A stretch of 64,000 bases of DNA from Cyrtodaria siliqua (taxonomy: Eukaryota > Mollusca > Bivalvia > Adapedonta > Hiatellidae), in assembly GCA_037043455.1 (NCBI GenBank), contig JAWPHD010011008.1, forward strand, positions 1 to 64,000. Reading direction: 5' to 3'. The translations under genes were made by a program, and so were the position numbers. A model generated the notes under the pieces. The model worked only from the letters and a program-made list of their open reading frames with translations, did not search any database and was not told the DNA's origin. The first letter of the stretch is position 1; the number at the start of each line of letters is the position of its first letter. Below, one piece after another: positions 57,261 through 64,000 of this stretch.

Positions 57261-60200
57261 TATGGAAAGCCTCGGCTGCCTTCTGTTGGCCTTTTGCATT
57301 TTGTGCAGTACGCTTCCTAAGTTGTCCTGTACATTTTCTAAGTTGTTATGTGCATTTAGTAAGTTGTTATGTGCATTTAGTAATTTGTTATGTGCATTTT
57401 CTAGGTTGTCATGTGCATTTTCTAAGTTGTCTTGTGCATTTTCTAAGTTGTCATGTGCATTTTCCAAGTTGTTATGTGCATTTTCTAAGTTGTTATGTGC
57501 ATTTCGTAGGTTGTTATGTGCATTTTATAAGTTGTCTTGTGCATTTTCTAAGTTGTTATGTGCATTTCGTAAGTTGTTATGTGCATTTTCCAAGTTGTTA
57601 TGTACATTTAGTAAGTTGTTATGTGCATTTCGTAGGTTGTTATGTGCATATTCTAAGTTATCTTGTGCATTTTCTAAGTTGTTATGTGCGTTTTATAAGT
57701 TGTTATGTACATTTAGTAAGTTGTTATGTGCATTTCGTAGGTTGTTATGTGCATATTCTAAGTTGTCTTGTGCATTTTCTAAGTTGTTATGTGCATTTCG
57801 TAAGTTGTTATGTGCATTTCGTAGGTTGTTATGTGCATATTCTAAGTTGTCTTGTGCATTTTCTAAGTTGTTTTGTGCATTTTCTAAGTTGTTATGTGCG
57901 TTTTCTAAGTTGTCATGTGCATTTCATAAGTTGTTATGTACATTTCGTAAGTTGTCTTGTGCAAACTACAAGTCGTCGTTAAGTAGACTTTTTATCGGAA
58001 TAAGTTTTGAAGGAAACACCGGTAGAAATGGCGGCTCCAGGAGCGGACGCTATGCTCTGCCTAGATAAAATAAATTGGGCTAGGTACATTATACAATAAA
58101 TTTTTAGAACATAAAACTGATTTCAAAATGTTTAAGGGATTGTCTGACGTGGAGTTAATAAATCTTGGTCTGAATTTTTTTTAAAAAAATAAAAAAATAA
58201 CGTGTTATTTGTTTGTCTTTGTGTGTAGTCCTAAGGTGAATAGCCCTCCATCTTTTAACCAATAGGACGTCCTAAAGGTATAGGTTCAATAGAGTCTGGA
58301 CTTCACGTGTTATTTGTTGAAAACAAACATATTTTAAATACTCTGGGACTTTTTTCAGGAAAACTTAAAATATGTTTGTTTTCAACAAATAGCACGTTAA
58401 TATTACTTTTATTTTTAAAAATATGTTTCAATTTATTATTATTATTATTTGTTAGTTCCCACACTGATGGGTAGGGGCTACGTGAGGTCGTCTTCTCCCT
58501 CCTCCCTCCCCCATTTCTCCCTTCTCCCTCCCTTATCTCCCTTCTCCGCCCCCTTTTCTCTCTTCTCTCTCAGAGTACTGATAAACAAGGGACAAAATCT
58601 ATAAACGTATCTATCGTGGAGACAGAACGTGTACGGCAGACAAGATAATGGTCAATTATGGATTTTGATAGGATATAGACTGTTTTACCCAAAACGACTC
58701 TCAAACTATGATAATTCATTTTATTTTTTTACAAACTTGCTATTTTAAAAACCTCACGCCCCTTTCTCTCCCGACTCCCGTCCTCTTGTCTTCCGACCCC
58801 TACCCTTGTCTCCCGGTCCCTCCCCTTATCTTCCGTACCCACGGCCACCTGTACCACACCTCCTGATACTGCCTATTGTGATCTATTGTTTTCAGACCAA
58901 GATTTATTAACTCCACGTCAGACAATCCCTTACACATTTTGAAATCAATTTTCTGTTCTAAGAATTTATTGTATAATTTCCCTAACCCAATTTTGTTAAA
59001 GTATGCAGAGCATAGCGTTTGCTCCCGGAGCCGCCATTTCTACCGGTGTTTCCTTCAAAACCTATTCCGATAAAAAGTCTACTTAACGACGACTTGTAGT
59101 TTGCACAAGACAACTTACGAAATGCACATAACAACTTACTAAATGTACATAACAACTTACGAAACGCACATAACAACTTAGAAAATGCACATAACAACTT
59201 AGAAAATGCACAAGACAACTTAGAATATGCACATAACAACTTACGAAAAGCACATAACAACTTAGAAAATGCACATAACAACTTATAATATGCACAGAAC
59301 AACTTAAACAATGCACATCACAACTTAAACAATGCACATCACAACTTAGGAAATGCACATAACAACTTAGGAAATGCACAAGACAACTTAGAAAATGCAC
59401 ATAACAACTTACGAAATGTACAGGACAACTTAGAAAATGTACATAACAACTTACAAAATGCACAAGACAACTTAGAATATGCACATAACAACTTACGAAA
59501 AGCACATAACAACTTAGAAAATGCACATAACAACTTAGAAAATGCACATAACAATTTACGAAATGCACAGGACAACTTAGAAAATGCACATAACAACTTA
59601 CAAAATGCACAAGACAACTTAGAATATGCACATAACAACTTACAGAAAAGCACATAACAACTTAGAAAATGCACAGAACAACTTAAACCATGCACATCAC
59701 AACTTGAACAATGCACATCACAACTTACGAAATGCACATAACAACTTAGGAAATGCACAGGACAACTTAGAAAATGCACATGACAACTTAGAAAATGCAC
59801 ATAACGACTTACGAAATGCACAGGACAACTTAGAAAATGCACATAACAACTTACAATATGCACATAACAACTTACGAAATGCACAGGACAACTTAGAAAA
59901 TGCACATAACAACTTAGAAAATGCACATAACAACTTACAAAATGCACAGGACAACTTAGAAAATGCACATAACAACTTACGAAATGCACAGGACAACTTA
60001 GAAAATGCACATAACAACTTACGAAAATCAAAACTTAGAAAATGCACATAACAACTTAGAAAATGCACAAGACGACTTGCAAAATGCACATAACAACTTA
60101 GAAAATGCACAGGACAACTTAGAAAATGCACATGACAACATAGAAAATGCACATAACAACTTACTAAATGCACATAACAACTGAGAAAATGCACAAGACA

Positions 60201-60367
60201 ACTTAGAAAATGCACACAACAACTTACGAAATGCACATAACAACTTACGAAATGCACATCACAACTTAGAAAATGCACATAACAACTTAGAAAATGCACA
60301 AAACGACTTACAAAGCGTACTGCACAAAATGCAAAAGGCCAACAGAAGGCAGCCGAGGCTTTCCATA
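57261..60367. mobile_element. Complete foldback element with 21-bp-repeat arms, 3.1 kb
   Basis: The two ends are inverted: TATGGAAAGCCTCGGCTGCC at 57261 and its reverse complement ending 60367. Each arm holds an outer unique segment (~55 bp), an array of 21-bp units (core TTATGTGCATTTTCTAAGTT; about 30 copies left, about 57 right) and an inner unique segment starting CAAACTACAAGTCGTCGTTA and ending TTAATAAATCTTGGTCTGAA. The ~720-bp centre (58174-58891) has its own hairpin (58306-58396) and no transposase. GAAAAC flanks both ends as a possible 6-bp target duplication. The structure parallels Drosophila FB/Galileo-type elements; the superfamily is not determined. Long frames reading SCYVHFLSC or AFSKLLC are artefacts. 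Confidence 0.85.
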
Positions 60368-60369
60368 GA

Positions 60370-61660
60370 AAACCCTAATAATGTGCTTAAGTTAAATACG
60401 CCGCATATTGACCATTGGACTATTATTTATGACAGTATATATACTGTTAGTTAACAGTATATAAATATTGCATCCCAATGAGGGTGACAGTGGATATTGT
60501 CAACCTGAGGAAAATAATGTCAACCGAGGAGAAGACTGGGATGCAATATTTATTTTATTTTAGCGAACAAATGTTTTGATTAAAATTTAAATATACGAGG
60601 GGAAAAAATCGCAATATTATTTTTTTTATTTTTAATTTATATTTTTATACCAGTTTTGAGAAAGTAACAAATCTGCTCGCCACATTTTTTTTATTGTCGT
60701 TTGGTAAACAAAGCGTCTTACGATTGACATAACTTCAACTGTATTTTAATAAGCGTCCACCGATTTCCAATTGCCGAAGCGTGTCGTTATTGGAAAAACC
60801 TAAAACCTATTTTTATACTTCCCGTGACGTCACAATCGTATGTTTACCGATGAACAGTAAAAATTGCTTCACGCTAAGGGTATGGGCAATTTATACAAGA
60901 GTGTAAACGTGAGGTATAATAATTGTACATATTATTCAATAAAAGTGTAGTTAGATCATAAAACAAGTATTTATTACAGCCTTAAAGCATCATATTTTAT
61001 TAATTAATATAATTATTAATGATTTATGTTTCAAACAACTAACCGACCCATCGAGTTTTTACCGAACAAACTATTTCATTAACGATTAATTAAAATCCTT
61101 AAACATTTTATTTTATTTAATAGCATCATATAATGATTTTTGTATACAATGATGCGAGGTGGCCTTCCCTACAAAAGGTGGAACCCGACCCCGACACACC
61201 CCACCCACACCCCCACCCCAATGGGAACTAGACACTGAATCGGTTTTGAGTTTAATGGGAATCAATAACAACATGACATTCAATTTAATTGTTCATATTT
61301 CTCTCCATTATTCCCTGATTTTCTCATCACCGTTTCCAGTTCCAGCCCGATATGACATAAGGCGTAATAGGGTAATAAATCACTATTTAGTTCATCCATA
61401 ATATCACCAAAACGATCAATTAAAGATTAAATGATGATGCAAGTCTTTTTTTTATTTAAAAGTTTATATAATTACAAAATAATACGTGTAGTTTTGAAAT
61501 TTAAAGTGTGTAAAAAACGACTGTCTGCCCGAAGTTACCGTTTTATGATTAATAACGCGACAATTAAATGTATTGTTGTCGTCTGTTAACTTAAATATGT
61601 GTGGGCAGTAATTGTTAAACAAGTTGTCGTTGTGAGGAAGCACACATCTGCAATATCGGT
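60370..61660. other. No gene recognised
   Basis: This AT-rich stretch holds GTTAGTTAACAGTATATA around a short inverted repeat near 60430-60465 and ATTAATTAATATAATTATTAAT near 61000. CCCACCCACACCCCCACCCC occurs at about 61200. It is upstream of the signal-peptide exon at 61669 and should include that gene's promoter; no convincing TATA box was found. Confidence 0.45.
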
Positions 61661-61668
61661 GTCAGAAC

Positions 61669-61726
61669 ATGGAGTTTCGTTTGGTTTTAATTATAGCGGT
61701 TGGTGCCCTATCATCAAATGTACATG
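61669..61726 (+). CDS. Signal-peptide first coding exon of an unknown secreted protein
   Basis: ATG in context CAGAACATGG opens 19 codons plus one base. They read MEFRLVLIIAVGALSSNVH, a short n-region with Arg, a hydrophobic core and a small-residue end typical of a secretion signal. The exon ends at a consensus donor (CATG|GTAAGT, 61727) in phase 1, the same layout as the signal exon of the vWA/chitin-binding gene. No further coding exon was found before the window ends, so the mature protein is unknown. Its 3' part is the seed of the adjacent 56-bp minisatellite. Confidence 0.6.
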
Positions 61727-63050
61727 GTAAGTAATTTTGGGTTTAATTATAGTGGTTGGTGCATTATCATCATATGTACATGACAAGTTATTTTAATTTT
61801 ATTTATAGCGGTTGCTACATTAACATCCGTTGTAGATGGCAAGCTATTTTAGTTTTATTTATAGCGGTTGCTGCATTAACATCCGTTGTAGATGGCAAGC
61901 TATTTCAGTTTTATTTATAGCGGTTGCTGCATTAACATCCGTTCTAGATGGCAAGCTATTTTAGTTTTATTTATAGCGGTTGGTGCAATAACATCCGTTC
62001 TAGATGGCAAGCTATTTCAGTTTTATTTATAGCAGTTGGTGCATTAACCTCCGTTCTAGATGGCAAGCTATTTTAGTTTTATTTATAGCGGTTGCTGCAT
62101 TAACATCCGTTGTAGATGGCAAGCTATTTCAGTTTTATTTATAGCGGTTGCTGCATTAACATCCGTTCTAGATGGCAAGTTATTTTAGTTTTATTTATAG
62201 CGGTTGGTGCAATAACATCCGTTCTACATGGCAAGCTATTTTGTTTTTCTTTATAGCGTTTGGTGCATTAACATCCGCTGTAGATGGCAAGCTTTTTTGC
62301 TTTTCTTTCTAGCTGTTGGTGCATTAACATCCGTTCTAGATGGCAAGCTATTTTAGTTTTATTTATAGCAGTTGCTGCATTAACAGCCGCTGTAGGTGGC
62401 ACGCTGTTTTAGTTTTACTGATAGCGGTTGGTGCATTGACCTCCGTTCTAGATGGCAAGCTATTTTGTTTTTCTTTATAGCGGTTGGTGCATTAACATCC
62501 GTTCTAGATGGCAAGCTATTTTAGTCTTTATAGCGGTTGGTGCATTAACATCCGTTCTAGATGGCAAGCTATTTTAGTTTTATTTATAGCGGTTGGTGCA
62601 TTAACATCCGTTCTAGACGGCAAGCTATTTTAGTTTTCTTTATAGCGGTTGGTTCATTAACATCCATTCTAGATGGCAAGCTATTTTGGTTTTATTTTAG
62701 CGGTTGTTGCATTAACATCCGTTGTAGATGCCAAGCTATTTTGGTTTTATTTATAATGGTTGCTGCATTAACCTCCGTTGTAGATGGCGAGCTATTTTGG
62801 TTTTATTCATAGTGGTTGGTGCATTAACATCAAATGTACACTGAAAGTAATTTTGGTTTTAATTATAGCGGTTGCTGCATTAACAACCGCTGTAGATGGC
62901 AAGCTATTTTGGTTTTAATTATAGCAGTTGCTGCACTAACATCCGTTGTAGATGGCAAGCTATTTTGGATTTTATTATAGCGGTTGCTGCATTAACATCC
63001 GTTGTAGATGGCTGGCTATTTTGGTTTTAGTTATAGCTTTGGTGCATTGA
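61727..63050 (+). repeat. 56-bp minisatellite derived from the signal-peptide exon and its donor
   Basis: About 25 tandem units contain ATAGCGGTTGGTGCATTAAC, a variable ATCCGTTCTAGATGGCAAGC part and TATTTTAGTTTTATTT. The period is 56 bp (ATAGCGG at 61861 and 61917). The unit aligns to the exon from TTTTAATTATAGCGGTTGGT through CATGGTAAGTAATTTTGG, so coding end, splice donor and intron start are all within each unit. In most units the GT of the donor reads GC (GGCAAGC). Frames inside the array are artefacts unless a unit is spliced. Confidence 0.85.
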
Positions 63051-63174
63051 CATCATGTGGAGATTGTCCTCTGTCTTGTATTTTCGTACCCTAAACGCTT
63101 CATTCTCTTGTTGTCCTGTCATTGAGAACATTCTCGGTGGCTTTTTATGCATTTGAATTTAATATATATATTTT

Positions 63175-63560
63175 GTCATCTTACCATCGCGTTTACAAGT
63201 CGATGCGCGATGGTACGATGGCGATGGTACAATCGATGACGATGGTACGATGACGACGATACGATGGTCCATCGTGTTATCACCATCGTAGCATCGCCAT
63301 CATACCATCGTACCATCACGCAACGACTTGTAAACGTGATGGAACGATTGCACGATGGCACGATGGCGGTAGTACGATGAAACATCGTACCATCTTAACA
63401 TCGCGTTTACAAGTTTACAATGTACTATAACTAGTCGATGCTAGATGGTACGATGACGATGGTACGGTGGCGATAACGCGACGGACCATCGTGCCATCGT
63501 ATCATCGCCATCGTACCATCGCCATCATACTATCGCGAATCGACTTGTAAACGTCGATAC
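63175..63560. repeat. Two tandem palindromic blocks of CATCG/CGATGG repeats
   Basis: TTACCATCGCGTTTACAAGT near 63181 is mirrored by ACTTGTAAACGTGATGG near 63325, and a second similar pair is at about 63393 and 63540. The interior of each is made of CGATGGTACGATGG and CCATCGTACCATCG repeats. Each block can fold into a long hairpin; GTTTACAAGTCGATG-type ends suggest two copies of one foldback element in tandem. Confidence 0.75.
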
Positions 63561-63699
63561 GGTTATAACGGAACACCGTACATTAGTGTAGAAAATAGTC
63601 ATCTCACAAATATTGTTCGTGCACCTGACACATTTATACACTATGAGACGATATACATGATCCTGTCTGTTCATGCGTTTGTTGATTCTAAGAGATCCT

Positions 63700-63895
63700 A
63701 TTTTACTTATATTGTCTATTACTGCTACACTGTTGTGTTTTCTTTTGCGGATACAGGCTTAGTAGAGGGGGTTGACGGGGGCGTGGCGGGGTGCTGGGGT
63801 GGGGGCGGTTTTGCAAGTAAGTTACACTGTCCCGTTTTATTGGAATGAAAATAGTGTAGGCGTGAGGTTTGGTGCACCCTAGAAACCTGGTTTAA
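63700..63895 (+). mobile_element. RT element 3' tail, copy 4 (partial)
   Basis: TTACTTATATTGTCTATTAC and TGAGGTTTGGTGCACCCTAG followed by CCTGGTTTAAACACC match the tail sequences at 14195-14340 and 55940-56070. A GGGGGTTGACGGGGGCGTGG stretch is specific to this copy. The downstream part of the tail is missing. Confidence 0.6.
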
Positions 63896-64000
63896 ACACC
63901 AAGCACAATCGTAACTATTCGGTTATTTCCGTATCACTCCGGTAAAAGGGTCGAGATGAACATTCGGTTATTTCCTCGATATATGATATTCTTTCACCCT

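Noticed and set aside
62561..62812. Small plus-strand protein in the 56-bp array
   Set aside because: The frame runs across tandem units including mutated splice donors; the period 56 is not a multiple of three and the frame persists only by small indels.

Overview
The window is eukaryotic, AT-rich, repeat-dense genomic DNA, most likely from a bivalve mollusc. This rests on one well-supported spliced gene that encodes a secreted von Willebrand factor A plus double chitin-binding (peritrophin-A) protein, an architecture known from molluscan shell-matrix proteins of the Pif/BMSP type, together with several tRNA-derived SINEs, decayed reverse transcriptase copies and many MITE-like hairpins of the sort common in bivalve genomes. 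Species is not determinable from the sequence alone. No bacterial-style operon, rRNA, functional tRNA or CRISPR array is present; almost all long open frames are artefacts of short tandem repeats.

Layout. 1-8.1 kb: a recent 3.5 kb tandem duplication (331-3862 and 3863-7376), each copy holding a G-rich ~110-bp tandem array, flanked by an older, more diverged repeat pair (1-327 and 7510-7825), then a 64-bp array. 8.1-16 kb: one arm of a foldback-type element made of 21-bp repeats, a diverged ~135-bp tandem array split by a SINE with a 14-bp target duplication, a candidate promoter with CRE and TATA box, a Tc1/mariner-type MITE, a fragment of a Polinton-type capsid-like gene, and a frameshifted reverse transcriptase. 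16-26.3 kb: SINEs, palindromes and two related minisatellites (30-bp and 44-bp units). 28.0-32.2 kb: the vWA/chitin-binding gene on the minus strand, complete from TATA box to stop codon in four exons. 33-41 kb: MITEs, SINEs, a LINE 3' ORF fragment, one probable terminal exon. 41.3-42.8 kb: a 1.57 kb 12-bp minisatellite. 43-50 kb: dispersed repeats, a SINE with an 11-bp target duplication, a degenerate RT copy. 50.9-53.1 kb: fragments of an unrecognised plus-strand gene interrupted by two terminal-inverted-repeat elements. 54.7-57 kb: a third RT copy with a nested hairpin element. 57.3-60.4 kb: a 3.1 kb foldback element. 61.67-63.05 kb: a signal-peptide first exon whose 3' end and splice donor have been amplified into about 25 copies of a 56-bp minisatellite. 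63.2-63.9 kb: palindromic CATCG-rich DNA and another RT-element tail.

Functionally, the vWA/chitin-binding gene is the only locus for which a role can be argued: its product would be secreted and bind chitin, probably in an extracellular matrix. The signal-peptide exon at 61.67 kb opens towards the right edge and belongs to a second secreted-protein gene whose coding exons were not found here. Everything else is transposable-element and satellite DNA, much of it nested, so order of insertion can be read in several places.
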